Shown: in pieces, positions 1-10,137 of the stretch
How positions within the stretch are numbered: position 1 is the stretch's first letter
How the letters are laid out: each line of letters begins with the position of its first letter
Made by a program: the position numbers and the translations under genes
Origin: a virus
Length of the DNA: 64,000 bases
Reading direction: 5' to 3' (one strand)
Virus record (IMG/VR): IMGVR_UViG_3300033144_001700
Span: 1 to 64,000 of that record
The notes under the pieces: generated by a model
Database searches by the model: none
Told to the model about the DNA's origin: nothing
What the model saw: the letters and a program-made list of their open reading frames with translations, nothing else

Positions 1-1846
1 GCCAAGGTGTCGCCTGCTCCGTTGCTAAAGTCGAAGCTGTTCGTCGTCATTCGGTCGTTCCGCCAAGCGATGTTAGCTCCGGTCGTCGCATGAAATGCCC
101 AAATCATCACTGGCTGAAATCCTACGTTCACGACCGGCAAGCTCGCGCCGGTACCGAGATAGGTTCCCGTCTTTAACGTTCCGCCTACCGCGTACCAGTA
201 GTACGTCTTTCCTGTCTCGTTCGTTCGTCCTGCAACGCCTGCGACATCATCGATCGTAAAGCCGGTCGCGTTGATCGCTGAGATTCCCTGATCATCATCA
301 GCGGTGATCATGTTGCGCATATTGCTCATGGTATAGGTACGCATCACCGCGTTACCGTTCGTTGCGTGGTCCGCTTTGATCACGACCAGCTTAGGCGCAA
401 ACTCTACTCCGTTCTTGTCGAGCGTAGTGATCTGCCTGCCCGTAGTGGCATCACCTGTGTACGTCCCGAACGCGAAGATCAATCCTTCGGGATCGACCGC
501 CAGGGCGACGGAAACGTCGATGTCTGGAACGTACGTGGTCAGTGTCATCACCGCGACAGGCGGCGTGATTAACTGTGCGGACTCGTACGGCGCGAAGCCT
601 GTCAGCGTTAGCGTGGCCACAGGCGGCGTGATCGTCACTGACGGCCCTGCGGCTGGTGGGAACGTGTTGAGTTGTAAGATCGCGACTGGCGGTATCACGA
701 TCACAGACGGGAAGGTTGGCGCGTATCCGGTCAGTCCGAGTGTGGCCTGTGGCACGTATATAGCATCTGTCACCACTACTGGCACTTGTCCCGCCAACGT
801 CAGCGCCGCTACCGGTATAGTGACTGTTTGACCTATCCGTGCAGGTGGTACAAATCCTGTCAGAGTTAATTCGGCGAGCGGCACCGCCATGCCTTGAGGA
901 TTGTCGATGTCAGGAGCGAAAGCGGATGCCGTCAAAACGCCCTGTGGCGGCGTTACGCTTAGGTTGGACTGTGGGGCGAATCCCGTCAGTGTCAGTGCCG
1001 CGACAGGCGGCGTTGACAAAACGCCGATTATCGCGCTCGGTGGGTGTCCGACTTGCGGGTTGACCACAACTGCGACGTGCGTAAATGAACGATTCACGTC
1101 GCTGTCATCATGCCATCCAATGACAGAGCCAGTGTCCGGCGGCTGGACTAGCTTGGTACAAACTCCACCTGACGAGGTGTACGTCCACATAGAGTCCCAC
1201 GAGTCCCTACCCACGAGTCCCTACCGTCTCGCGCTATCTGACCGTTGCCATCTTTCATCGTTAGGCCTGATGAATAACCCATTTGGCAAACGGACAGCAA
1301 CAACGTCCCCGTCAGGAATCCCGAATCAATAAACCCTTGTATCCCGTCAGCGACAGTGTCAGTATCGGGTGTTCCGAACGGGTCGCTTGTATCTACGTTT
1401 TTAAGGTTGAGTGCCGAAGCGCCGAACCTGCCAAAATTAGTCGGCTCCATCTCGACATAGATGTTCTTGGTTCCCGGCTCCGGATTCAAATAATACAGAA
1501 CTACGACTCGACGTGCGCCTGTAGTTTCGGGATTGTAATCGATCAACTCCGTCATGGCGTTGCCGTCCCAGGTGGCGACAGCCACGTCGCGAGTATCGGA
1601 CATACCGACAGCAACTACGAGACAGTTCGTCCCTTCGTCTACGGTGTGCGCCCAAGTCTCGTTTCCCGGCCACTCTGAAGCACTATTTTGCTCGGCCTTA
1701 GAATACGACGTACCGACTGTCACCTCGGCAACGTCAAGCGTCATGGCGGCGACTGGCACTGTGACAGTGCCGTTGTGCGCGTTAACGAGTGGGGCGACTC
1801 CCGCCAGCGTCAGCGTTGCCAGCGGTACCGTGACCAGAGTAGCCAT
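1..1846 (-). CDS. Repeat-rich tail protein, frameshifted and cut by the window edge
   Basis: The ATG at 1846 overlaps the stop of the gene before it (TAATG). The reading frame first runs 232 residues to a stop at 1148. Removing one copy of a 14-bp tandem repeat (1196-1223) restores an open frame that continues without a stop to base 1. The intact protein would have an N-terminal stretch with two copies of a motif like VPLATLTLAG, a beta-rich domain (about residues 40-200), about eight more copies of the PVA-LTLTG-AP motif (530-1030), and a C-terminal domain rich in Gly, Thr and Tyr. Its position after the tape measure and the fibronectin-type protein suggests a tail tip or fibre protein. I recognise no named family. 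Either the gene is truly broken or phase-variable, or the duplication is an assembly error. Confidence 0.7.
530..1030 (-). repeat. Coding repeats, PVA-LTLTG-AP motif
   Basis: On the minus strand this stretch encodes about eight degenerate copies of a roughly 20-residue unit built around (T)PPVAxLTLTGxAPxV, spaced 60-75 bp apart. Two more copies lie at 1735-1840 in the N-terminus of the same gene. The DNA copies share a core like CCGCCTGTCGCG. These are Pro/Val/Thr-rich beta-forming linker repeats, as often seen in phage fibre shafts. Confidence 0.65.
1196..1223. repeat. Perfect 14-bp tandem duplication that breaks the reading frame
   Basis: CCCACGAGTCCCTA occurs twice in a row (1196-1209 and 1210-1223, with two further matching bases). 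Because 14 is not a multiple of 3, the duplication shifts the minus-strand frame. With a single copy the protein reads through from DGRDSW into DSMWTYTSSGG and stays open to the window edge. Confidence 0.9.
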
Positions 1847-4767
1847 TAAGCGACGTACTCCGTCAGGTCGATCTCTTGCAGCGCTACAGCGTAGCTGAGT
1901 AGGCTAACACGTCCATCGCCGCGCCTGAGTCCGGTGATTATGCAAAAGATTTTCTGTCCGTATCGATCGCGGAACACCAGCGTGGAAGCGTTGTTCTTTT
2001 GTCTGAGCGCTAGAGCTTCCAACTCTTCCCACGAATTCTCTCCGTGAACCCACGAACAAGGCACCGACACTGACCTGTTGAATCGTTTGCCGATGTGAGC
2101 GATCGGTGCCGCCTTCGACCAAATGTCGCTGAGAGTTATGTCTTGGTTTACCCTGAACCTGACTTCCCCACGCGTTCTTAACTCAGTCGAGAATCCCGGC
2201 GTCGCCAGGTCGTGGAGAAACGTCCCTTGGAAAAGGTGCTTCGCTGTCGCCGGAGTCGGCGGTTCACTCTCAACTTCCTCGCCTGTGTTCTGCGCTTCCA
2301 CTTGCGTCACAACGTACTCGTAAGTGATTCCGCTAACCGCATTGAAATCTTCGTACGTTGTCTTTGTCTTAGAGTTGATCCGCGCCAGCTTGTCGTAGGT
2401 CGCCGCGCCTAGCCTCTTACGGAAGATCTGGTACCGGAGGAAGTCGGCGACGGCTGTGGCGCTCTCGTCCCAAGACAGAAGGATGCGCGGTGTCGTGTCC
2501 ACGAACTCTTGCACTGTGGCCGTGAGTCCGGTGATCGTCCCAGGCGGCGTCCACGAAGTTGAGAACGGAACTAACGATGTCTCGGCTTGCTGGCCCAAGT
2601 CGTCTTTGATTATCAGCTTGACGAAATAGCTGGCCAAGTTGTCGAGCGTTCCGGAGACTATCGAATACTGTTCATCAGTTGAGACTACGACACCAGTGTC
2701 GAACGCAACCGTCGTGCCATCGGCTTCGTAGAAAAGCACTCGGTAGTCTTGCTGCGTTCCACTTCCGCCTGAGAATGTCCAATCGATCAACCCGGCTGGA
2801 TCAACGATGACATCGCCGGGATCAGGCTCGTCTATCACGATCGTCGGCGCGAGCGTCACGGTGAACGTCTTGAACGCTGTGAACGGGCTGAAGCCGGGTG
2901 CGGTTGGTGTGGAGCGTGATCGTACGCGCCACTGGTACAACGTCGCTGGTGAGGCTGTCAGCGTCTCTGTAACGACGTGCGTGAGCGTTGCTTGAACCAA
3001 CACCTTCGGATCGTAGCCGGTCACTGGCGTTCCTGACGGCGATAGCTGCAACTCGATCTCGACGGACTCCTGAACATCAGCTACGTCAACGTCGTTGTGC
3101 TGCCAGGTTAGCAGCGGAGTCGTGTCACCTGTGACACCGTTGTCAGGGTCTAGCGCTGTCGGCGTTGTCGGCGTGGCGTTGATTTGAAAATGAGTCCATC
3201 CAAACGATCCGCTTGCGTTCCCGCTCCAATCACCGTAGTTGCCAGCGTTGTCTTTGGATCGCGCCCTTATCAAATAATGTGTTCCGAAGCTCAAGGCTGG
3301 CGCGCCATCTGGTGTGTCGTTTGGAAGCACATCTCCGTACGTCACGCCAGTCGCGATCGGCGTTGTGATATCGCCTGATTGATAGGTCAAGATCAAACCA
3401 ACGTGCGTTCGTATCTCGTACTGGAACGCTGCCTCGACATCGGCTGACGCCTGTTCGTACTGTCCTGAAATCTCAGGCGTCTTACTCGCCGCAGCGACGG
3501 TGCCGCTTGGAGCGATGTTGGAAGGTGGGTTTGGTTGAAGGGCTGGCGTGAGCGTCAACCAAGCTGTGTAGTTAGACCACAGCGGCTCCGCGTGATCGTC
3601 CTTCATCCGGACGCGCCACTCATAGGCTGTGTTATTAACTAAGACGGTTGCGCCGCCGTCGAAGTTGTAGTCGCGATCTATCCGTGTGGCGGTCGTCTCT
3701 GCGACTGTCGCCGCCACTTCACCAGTGTCCCAAAAGGAAACGCTGTCACTCTTTCGACGCACCTGAATCTGAAAGTTTGCCAGCAAATCCGTGTCCAACG
3801 GATCGTCTACAAACGTCGCGTTGAATGTCGGTGTTAGTGATCCGACCGTCGCGTTACTTACCGGAACCAAAGCTGACGGTTCTTGCGGCTGACGGTTCGG
3901 GTCAGGTGTGAACGCCATCCACGCGCTGAACTGTCCGTAGTCTCCTTGATCATCACGGTGGCGTATGCGCCAGCGATATTCGATTCCTTCTACTAAAGGA
4001 TCGCCAGCGTACGCGATAGAGAATGACGATCCAGACTCCGCGCGTGTCGTGTCCCAAAAGACTTGTTGATCACTTGCACGTTCCACGACCAACTGAACTT
4101 GATCGATGTCGTCGCCATCTTGATCTTGCTGCAAACCAGTGAACGTAGGCGTCAGAGTTGTAGTCGGCGCTTCGGCGTCGTTAGGACGAGCTTGGTGTGA
4201 ATTGATCTGCGTCGTTGAGTACGGTGGAAGGTTGTACTCTACGTTCAGCTTGATGTAGTCAACTTCGACTTCCGTCAAAGAGATATCTGTGTACTGCACT
4301 TGCAGTTCGACGCCGAACGCCGAATCGTTCAGCATCGCTGGCGTCAAGCTGCCGAAGTCACCACCGGGAGCGGAGGTATGGGTCACCATCGTACCCCACG
4401 CCAAGTGGAACAATCTATGAGCGGTGAACATGGTATCGACCAGGTTGGACGACACCGAACTGCCTGACACCACATGGAGTCCTAAATCCTTTGCCGAGTC
4501 TTCGACACCGATAGTTATGCGGCGGCGACGCTGAATGGATATTTTTTTCACTATGACATCAGCCGGTATGCCGAACCCGAAGTCCGTCAGCTTCAATCCT
4601 TTTGAATACTTGAACTGCACGCTCGCGTCGCCGAACGATTCGGCGGGATTGCCGTCCTCAGCTTTTACGAACGAGTGATTGATCCACGGAACAATGCCGC
4701 CAGTGAACAGGATTCCAGGCTCTACTGATGTTAACGCTGCGTACTTCCAGCCGGTTGTAGATGACAT
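1846..4767 (-). CDS. Large fibronectin type III-like minor tail protein
   Basis: 973 residues. The start ATG directly follows the TAG of the tape measure gene. The N-terminal about 180 residues look like a beta-sandwich. They are followed by at least five repeats of about 100 residues with fibronectin-like features (LTPTF starts, YEWRVR / YRWRIR strands, DNAGNYGDWS loops) at roughly residues 190-820. The C-terminal about 120 residues (ending near EIDLTEYVA) differ and resemble the C-terminal domain of distal tail or baseplate hub proteins (inference). Position just after the tape measure is where distal tail and tail-associated adhesion proteins sit in siphoviruses. Likely part of the tail tip that contacts the host surface. 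Confidence 0.75.
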   Translation of the reverse strand: MSSTTGWKYAALTSVEPGILFTGGIVPWINHSFVKAEDGNPAESFGDASVQFKYSKGLKLTDFGFGIPADVIVKKISIQRRRRITIGVEDSAKDLGLHVVSGSSVSSNLVDTMFTAHRLFHLAWGTMVTHTSAPGGDFGSLTPAMLNDSAFGVELQVQYTDISLTEVEVDYIKLNVEYNLPPYSTTQINSHQARPNDAEAPTTTLTPTFTGLQQDQDGDDIDQVQLVVERASDQQVFWDTTRAESGSSFSIAYAGDPLVEGIEYRWRIRHRDDQGDYGQFSAWMAFTPDPNRQPQEPSALVPVSNATVGSLTPTFNATFVDDPLDTDLLANFQIQVRRKSDSVSFWDTGEVAATVAETTATRIDRDYNFDGGATVLVNNTAYEWRVRMKDDHAEPLWSNYTAWLTLTPALQPNPPSNIAPSGTVAAASKTPEISGQYEQASADVEAAFQYEIRTHVGLILTYQSGDITTPIATGVTYGDVLPNDTPDGAPALSFGTHYLIRARSKDNAGNYGDWSGNASGSFGWTHFQINATPTTPTALDPDNGVTGDTTPLLTWQHNDVDVADVQESVEIELQLSPSGTPVTGYDPKVLVQATLTHVVTETLTASPATLYQWRVRSRSTPTAPGFSPFTAFKTFTVTLAPTIVIDEPDPGDVIVDPAGLIDWTFSGGSGTQQDYRVLFYEADGTTVAFDTGVVVSTDEQYSIVSGTLDNLASYFVKLIIKDDLGQQAETSLVPFSTSWTPPGTITGLTATVQEFVDTTPRILLSWDESATAVADFLRYQIFRKRLGAATYDKLARINSKTKTTYEDFNAVSGITYEYVVTQVEAQNTGEEVESEPPTPATAKHLFQGTFLHDLATPGFSTELRTRGEVRFRVNQDITLSDIWSKAAPIAHIGKRFNRSVSVPCSWVHGENSWEELEALALRQKNNASTLVFRDRYGQKIFCIITGLRRGDGRVSLLSYAVALQEIDLTEYVA

Positions 4768-7700
4768 CTAACCTCTAACCTCAACATCCCACCTGTCAGC
4801 ATCCATCCCTAGTTGTTCCTCCAACGCCATCTCCACAGCCTCTTGCATGATCTTCTTGTTCTGATCCAAAGAGCCGGTGAACTGAGCGTTGCTGAAGTCG
4901 AACACCATAGTCTTGCCGCCAGCCTGCGACAGCGGTGTGACCTCAACCAACTCGTCTTCCATCCCTTCGCCAGCCATGAACGCTGTCGCTCCTGACGTGA
5001 CGAATGATCCACCGCTAGCAAACTGAAGTGACGGATCGGACAGTTGCCGTATCACGTTCAGCAACGCTGCGCCGCCAGGTCGCTGCGAAAACACGTCCAT
5101 CAACGGGCCTGTGCCAACGACTCCGGCCCTGAAGTTCAGCGCGTCCACAACCTGATCCCAATTCCAGCCCTGATAGTTGACGTTGCCTAGCGCCAGACCC
5201 AACGTCACCCGGTGCGTGTTACCGATGTCATATGGGTTGTCGCCCAGGAGCGACATCGAGCCAGCGACGAACGCTCCCGCGCCGCCGCCTACGTTGAACG
5301 GATCGAACTCGGCGTCCTCTTCATCATCCGCAGGTTCTGGTTCTTTCGCCGCCTCTATCAAAGCGTCGATCTGATCCAGCAAGCTCGTCAGTGTAGCGAT
5401 CGCAGCGGCACCGCCGCCGTCCAATGCCGCGTTCAACGCTGCCATCAAGCTAGCGCCTAACGCATCTGCCTCGCGCGGAAGTTCCTTTTCCAACTCTCGC
5501 ATCAACGCGATCACGTCATCGCCCAACGCGTCAACGGCAGACTGTGTTTTTTCTGACATCGCTTCTTCGAGCGCGAGGATAATGCTCGAACCTAGCTCTC
5601 CGACTTGCTCTTGAAGATTCATCTCGCGGATCAGTTCGCTCATCGTTTTGCCAAACGCCTCGAAGACATCGACCGTTTCGTCAAGCGCATCTTTGACCTT
5701 GCTGGTCGCCTTTTCAACCGGCTCCACAATCACCTCTTCGATGATATCCGGCAAGTTGGCCTTGACCAACGCGGCGTTGATCTCACCAAGCACAGTGTTG
5801 ACCGCATCCACCGCTTCCGCACCGCCATCCTCTAAGGCCAGCGCCAATGCTTCCATCAATCGCTCGCCTAGTTTCTCGGCCAGCTTCGGCGACAGTTGAT
5901 CTTGCATCGCCAACATGATCGAGTTGGTGCCGATCGTGACCACATCCAAACTCGTCTGCGTTCCTTCCGCCAACGCGTTAGTCAAAGCCGCCATCAAGTT
6001 GAAGCCGCTCGCACCGATCGAAGCCTTCAACTGATTGTCATGGAAAATAGCTTCCATATCTACGGTGAACTGATCGAGCAAATGAACTGCGTCTGAAGTA
6101 GCGATCTCTATCGTATCGTTGATCGCCTGCATTATGTCGTGAACCGCCTGAATCGCAGCGTTGCCACCGGTCACTAGCGCGGTAGTCAACGCCGCCATCA
6201 GCGCTGCGCCAAGTGATGCCGAGATATCTGGACTCAGCGTATCGTTCATCACACCTATAAGGGCAGTCGCAGATTTCGACAAAGCGGCAACTGAATTCGC
6301 GCCACCATCAACGATAGCGTTCTCCAACTGCTGCATAATCCGCACACCGGCTTCACCGATCTGCTCAGTGCTCTCAACCCACTCTTGATTCTTGACCATC
6401 ATCGCGTTAAAAACTTCAGACTGCACCTGTTGAACAGTCATGGCACCTTCGATGTACCGATGAATTGCCGCCGCCGCGCTATCCATCCCGCGTGCCGTAA
6501 ACTCCATCGCCTGTTCGAGCGTGAACGCAGTCCGCTCCATCTCTTCACTAACCTCGTTAGCCTCATCGATCTTGTCGCTGATCTCGCCGACCATCACAGC
6601 CAACGCACCCAATCCAGATTGACCGTCCGACCCTGTAACCACCGCCAGGGCGACCATCAATTCGTTGACCATCCTGAACGCGTCTTCGCCCTCGAACGTC
6701 TCGTTGATCGCCTCTACCATCGCACCGGCTTGTGTGGCCAACGCTTCGATTGTTGACGTGCTCTGTTCGGTCATCGCTTCTTCGAGCGCGATCATAAGCG
6801 CACCGCCGACCGCGCCGAACTCTTCTATCAGTCCAATGTCGTGCATCTTCTTCAACATCAGCGCGCCAAAATCGCCGAAGGTCAACTCAATGGCCTCTTC
6901 AGCACCGTCACCGACCGCAGTGCCGTAATCGCTGCCCAAATCCTCGAACGAATCGACCACCGAGTGCTCGCTGCGTACGAGAGCGACAGTATCATTCATC
7001 GCATCCACGATCCGCTGAAAGTGGGTTCTTGCCGAAAATCCTGAAGCAACCGAACCGCTTGCACTTTCTTCAAGTTTTGTGAACATGGCGCCAGAGTTTG
7101 ATGCAACTCTGTTCTGCAAAGCCTCTAGGTCTCGGATCGCGCCGCTGAGATCGCCGACATTGATGCCGACCTTGCCAAGCAAGCCGCTGAACGCGCCAAC
7201 TATCACATTCAAACCCTTCAGAGCTTGGATCAATGGAGTCAGCAACAACGATGCAAACTCAGCGCCAATCGCAATCGGCACCGCAAGGAACGTAGTCTTC
7301 AGCCAATCGAGCAACCCTTGCAGTGCGTCAGTTGCGATCTGCTTAGCGTCGTCCCAGGCTGCGCTCCAATCACCTTTGATCAAGTTCTTAACCAACGACA
7401 CCATCCCGGTTACGACTTTGATAAAGTTCCTGAACATCCCGATCGTGCCTTTGATTCTAAGTTCAACAGACTTAAACATGATCGTCAGCATCTTACCTAC
7501 CACCGGCACTTGCTCAGCTTTCGCCAAGAAGTTGTTGATCGTCAACGTCAGGAAATCCCAATTCCTTTTTATGATGCCGATGACCAAGATCAACTCAACG
7601 ATCGCGAGGATCGAAAGTGTGATCGGGCCTAACGACGATGCGATGGCGATACCCAACGCGACGACCGCTATGATCACGATCGGCATCAGCAATCCCAACT

Positions 7701-8976
7701 CATCAAGCCACTTGATAAAGTCAATGATCACTTCGATGCCAGCGCCGAAGTTCTTCGCTAGCTCAACAATCACCGGCACCAAGTCCTCTTCGATGATCTT
7801 GCTGACCGTATCGATCGCGCCAGGTAGCTCAGCGCGGATCACCGGTATCACATCCTCGCGCAGTATCATGACCAGCTTTTGCAACTCCGGCGTAAGCGCC
7901 ATCCCGATCTCGATAAACAAGTCTTGGATCGCACTCTGCAACAACTGAACCTGAGCGTTGAACGTTTTCAGTTGCTTCTCGGCCACAGTTTGCGTGGTGT
8001 TACCGGCCTCACGCAAGCCAGACTCGTAATCGCGGATGGCCTGCGACGTGCCAAGCAAAGGAAGGAGAACACCCTGAACTCGTGCGGAGAATCCCAAGGC
8101 TTGAAGAGCCGCTACACGCTGTTGATCCGACATATCACCCAAAGCAACTTCCAAGTCTTCGATGATGTCAGCCATGTTGCGGATATTGCCGCTGCTGTCA
8201 AAGACAGCAACCCCTAATTCGGTGTACGCCTCTTTGTTGTTCTCTGCCCCTGCGGTCATCAGCCGCAGGATGCGCGCCAAGCCTGTACCCGCGATCTCTC
8301 CTTTGACACCCTGATCAGCAAACGCGGCAAGGACGGCGACGCCTTCCTCGATATCGATGTTGAAGCTCTTCATCGCGGCACCCGCCTCGCGGGTCAGGGA
8401 TGTGGAGAACTGTTCGACGGTAGCGTTGGCCAAGGTGTTCGCCTTAACCAGCACATCGGACACCCTCACCATGTTCTCGATGTCCTGAGCCGTGTCACCG
8501 GTTACGAGACCGAGTGCGGACTGTGCGTCCGTCAGCAAGTCGGTGGCCAGCGCCATATCGAACATTCCGGCCTGTGCGAACGCTGCCACCTTCGGCAACG
8601 CGGCGACACTGGTCGCGGCGTCCAGGCCTGCTGATGCCAAGAAGAAATACGATTCGGCGGCTTGCGTTGCTGAGAACGTTGTGCTCAGCGCCACATCACG
8701 CGCAGTGTCCGACATGATCTTGCGCATCTCATCGGAAACGTCATCCATGATCGCCAACGATTGCGTCATCGCCCCATCAAAATCTGCGAACGCTTTGATT
8801 GATGCCACACCGATCGCGCCCAGGGCGATGCCAGCGCCGATCCCGGCCATCTTGAAGATCTTACCGATCCTCGCTCCTGACTTCTTCGCCATCCCTTCGG
8901 CTCTCATCAGGCCAGCTTGATAGCCTTTGATGTCCGTCAGGACTTTGAACTTCATCGTGCCTAGCGAGCTAGACAT
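4768..8976 (-). CDS. Tail tape measure protein
   Basis: 1402 residues, the longest gene in the window and next to the tail chaperone-like pair. The N-terminus (about residues 60-380) matches the TP901/phage-minor-tail core (AFADFDGAMTQSLAIMDDVS, then SATQAAESYFFLASAGLDAA). Hydrophobic helices lie around residues 430-475 (LLMPIVIIAVVALGIAI and following). From about residue 700 to 1215 the chain has about seven degenerate repeats of 45-50 residues (pattern LGxxLMxALxxALxxGG). The protein sets tail length and is threaded through the tube. It overlaps the upstream gene by 8 bp, which suggests coupled translation. The repeat content makes length change by recombination possible. Confidence 0.92.
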   Translation of the reverse strand: MSSSLGTMKFKVLTDIKGYQAGLMRAEGMAKKSGARIGKIFKMAGIGAGIALGAIGVASIKAFADFDGAMTQSLAIMDDVSDEMRKIMSDTARDVALSTTFSATQAAESYFFLASAGLDAATSVAALPKVAAFAQAGMFDMALATDLLTDAQSALGLVTGDTAQDIENMVRVSDVLVKANTLANATVEQFSTSLTREAGAAMKSFNIDIEEGVAVLAAFADQGVKGEIAGTGLARILRLMTAGAENNKEAYTELGVAVFDSSGNIRNMADIIEDLEVALGDMSDQQRVAALQALGFSARVQGVLLPLLGTSQAIRDYESGLREAGNTTQTVAEKQLKTFNAQVQLLQSAIQDLFIEIGMALTPELQKLVMILREDVIPVIRAELPGAIDTVSKIIEEDLVPVIVELAKNFGAGIEVIIDFIKWLDELGLLMPIVIIAVVALGIAIASSLGPITLSILAIVELILVIGIIKRNWDFLTLTINNFLAKAEQVPVVGKMLTIMFKSVELRIKGTIGMFRNFIKVVTGMVSLVKNLIKGDWSAAWDDAKQIATDALQGLLDWLKTTFLAVPIAIGAEFASLLLTPLIQALKGLNVIVGAFSGLLGKVGINVGDLSGAIRDLEALQNRVASNSGAMFTKLEESASGSVASGFSARTHFQRIVDAMNDTVALVRSEHSVVDSFEDLGSDYGTAVGDGAEEAIELTFGDFGALMLKKMHDIGLIEEFGAVGGALMIALEEAMTEQSTSTIEALATQAGAMVEAINETFEGEDAFRMVNELMVALAVVTGSDGQSGLGALAVMVGEISDKIDEANEVSEEMERTAFTLEQAMEFTARGMDSAAAAIHRYIEGAMTVQQVQSEVFNAMMVKNQEWVESTEQIGEAGVRIMQQLENAIVDGGANSVAALSKSATALIGVMNDTLSPDISASLGAALMAALTTALVTGGNAAIQAVHDIMQAINDTIEIATSDAVHLLDQFTVDMEAIFHDNQLKASIGASGFNLMAALTNALAEGTQTSLDVVTIGTNSIMLAMQDQLSPKLAEKLGERLMEALALALEDGGAEAVDAVNTVLGEINAALVKANLPDIIEEVIVEPVEKATSKVKDALDETVDVFEAFGKTMSELIREMNLQEQVGELGSSIILALEEAMSEKTQSAVDALGDDVIALMRELEKELPREADALGASLMAALNAALDGGGAAAIATLTSLLDQIDALIEAAKEPEPADDEEDAEFDPFNVGGGAGAFVAGSMSLLGDNPYDIGNTHRVTLGLALGNVNYQGWNWDQVVDALNFRAGVVGTGPLMDVFSQRPGGAALLNVIRQLSDPSLQFASGGSFVTSGATAFMAGEGMEDELVEVTPLSQAGGKTMVFDFSNAQFTGSLDQNKKIMQEAVEMALEEQLGMDADRWDVEVRG

Positions 8977-9418
8977 TCTTGTCTCCGAAATCCTCAGGCA
9001 GCTTCGCCTCTACAGGCGATGGTGGATCGTCTCGCGGAATAACCGTTACTCCAAAACCAAACGCCGCCATCTGGCTCTTGAACTCACCCGCAGTGAGCTT
9101 CGGCTTTTCCTTCTTCTTCTGTGTCGGCAACGGGATCGCCTTCCACAGCCGGTTCGCTGATGCCGCCATCCTCCGCACTGTTGATCTGAAGCCTTCCTTC
9201 TTCATGTGCGGAGCCAACGCGACCTCGACCATAGTGTGCTGGTATTGCGCTATCAGCGAAGGTAGCGCATCCAAGTACATCCTGATCACGTTATTTGGCG
9301 TCCTTGCTAGTTCGGCTGGCCCGATGCCGTACCAGAAGGAGATCGTCGGAAACGCAGCACGGTACTCGGCGGCACGCCGGTACTCGGCCTTAGTCCTGAC
9401 GATCATCCTTCTGGCCAC
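8969..9418 (-). CDS. Probable tail assembly chaperone, second gene (T-like)
   Basis: 149 residues from a GTG start preceded by AAAGG nine bases upstream. It sits between the G-like gene and the tape measure, the usual place for the T part of G/GT chaperones. Those usually arise by a -1 frameshift. Here the two genes are in the same frame, separated only by a TAA and four codons, so independent initiation at the GTG looks more likely. The protein is basic in the middle (KKKEKPK) and ends in a short acidic tail. No catalytic motif is visible. Function is assigned by position only. Confidence 0.55.
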   Translation of the reverse strand: MARRMIVRTKAEYRRAAEYRAAFPTISFWYGIGPAELARTPNNVIRMYLDALPSLIAQYQHTMVEVALAPHMKKEGFRSTVRRMAASANRLWKAIPLPTQKKKEKPKLTAGEFKSQMAAFGFGVTVIPRDDPPSPVEAKLPEDFGDKNV

Positions 9419-9430
9419 GGCTCGATGCCT

Positions 9431-9892
9431 TTAGATTAGGCCAAGCTCGGCGTCGCTCAGCGTATCGGCGTCGTCCTGCATCGCGTCCGGCTGCATCTCA
9501 CTGATGATCTTGATCCGTGCGCTCTTCGGCAGCAGGTCGGTGATGTCCCTCGGAACATCACTCATGTGGCAAACAATGTCCGCCGTCACGTCCGCAAGTC
9601 GGCCCTGAATCTTGTTGGCTTCCATGTGCGTCCGCGACTTCGGGAACTTGTCGTTAAGCTGCACGTACACGCGGAACATCCGCCGCAGTGCTGCCTCTTC
9701 GTCAGGCGTCAGGTGGTCGATCGTCTTCAGGTGGTACAGCGTGTCATCAACGCCGAACGGGATAAGCGGTTGTACCGCCGTGGATACCGAGAAGATCGGA
9801 TCGTGCTCCTTGTCCACCTGTGGCTCGACCGTTGCGCCAGGTGACGCCTCGTCACCGTACGTCTTGCTAGTCTCCGTTGCCTTGTCCGTCAT
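9431..9892 (-). CDS. Probable tail assembly chaperone, first gene (G-like)
   Basis: 153 residues, ATG preceded by AAAGGAG. It lies between the major tail protein and the tape measure, as expected for the chaperone that coats the tape measure during tail assembly. The N-terminal about 40 residues are polar and likely disordered. The rest is helical, with a segment near LTPDEEAALRRMFRVYVQL. The assignment rests on gene order and size, because these chaperones have little sequence conservation. Confidence 0.6.
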   Translation of the reverse strand: MTDKATETSKTYGDEASPGATVEPQVDKEHDPIFSVSTAVQPLIPFGVDDTLYHLKTIDHLTPDEEAALRRMFRVYVQLNDKFPKSRTHMEANKIQGRLADVTADIVCHMSDVPRDITDLLPKSARIKIISEMQPDAMQDDADTLSDAELGLI

Positions 9893-10133
9893 CTGCCTCT
9901 GCTCCTTTCAAGCTATGGCCTTCGACTTGACTTTGCCGTGTCACCGGAGCTTCCGGTTCTTCGACATATCTGATGCCCATCTCTTCGCACTTCTCGATCA
10001 GGACACGACGTTCATCCAATAAGTCTGCACTGATGTGGCGATGCGTCCGGCTTAATTGCTTATGACGCTTCGCCGCATCCCGCAGTGCTGCCCCTGCCCG
10101 TCCGACTACGGCCTGAACTGCGTTATCTTCCAC
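9867..10133 (-). CDS. Small protein between tail tube and chaperone genes
   Basis: 88 residues from a GTG start (VEDNAVQAVVGRAG) just after the tail tube gene stop; it overlaps the next gene by 26 bp. The frame is open further upstream, but that part lies inside the tail tube gene and has shadow-like composition. The protein is helical and charged, with no recognised domain. No strong ribosome site is visible before the GTG, so translation may be coupled to the gene before. Confidence 0.5.
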   Translation of the reverse strand: MEDNAVQAVVGRAGAALRDAAKRHKQLSRTHRHISADLLDERRVLIEKCEEMGIRYVEEPEAPVTRQSQVEGHSLKGAEADDGQGNGD

Positions 10134-10137
10134 TATG

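Noticed and set aside
366-1332. Several plus-strand open frames over the first 1.3 kb
   Set aside because: They are mirror images of the minus-strand tail gene, with repeat patterns that make sense only when read on the minus strand.
6385-7948. Long plus-strand frames (up to 289 residues) inside the tape measure region
   Set aside because: Composition is that of shadow frames of the minus-strand tape measure, and no ribosome sites precede them.
9400-9892. -1 frameshift between the tail chaperone genes
   Set aside because: No slippery heptamer is needed or seen; the second gene is in the same frame as the first.
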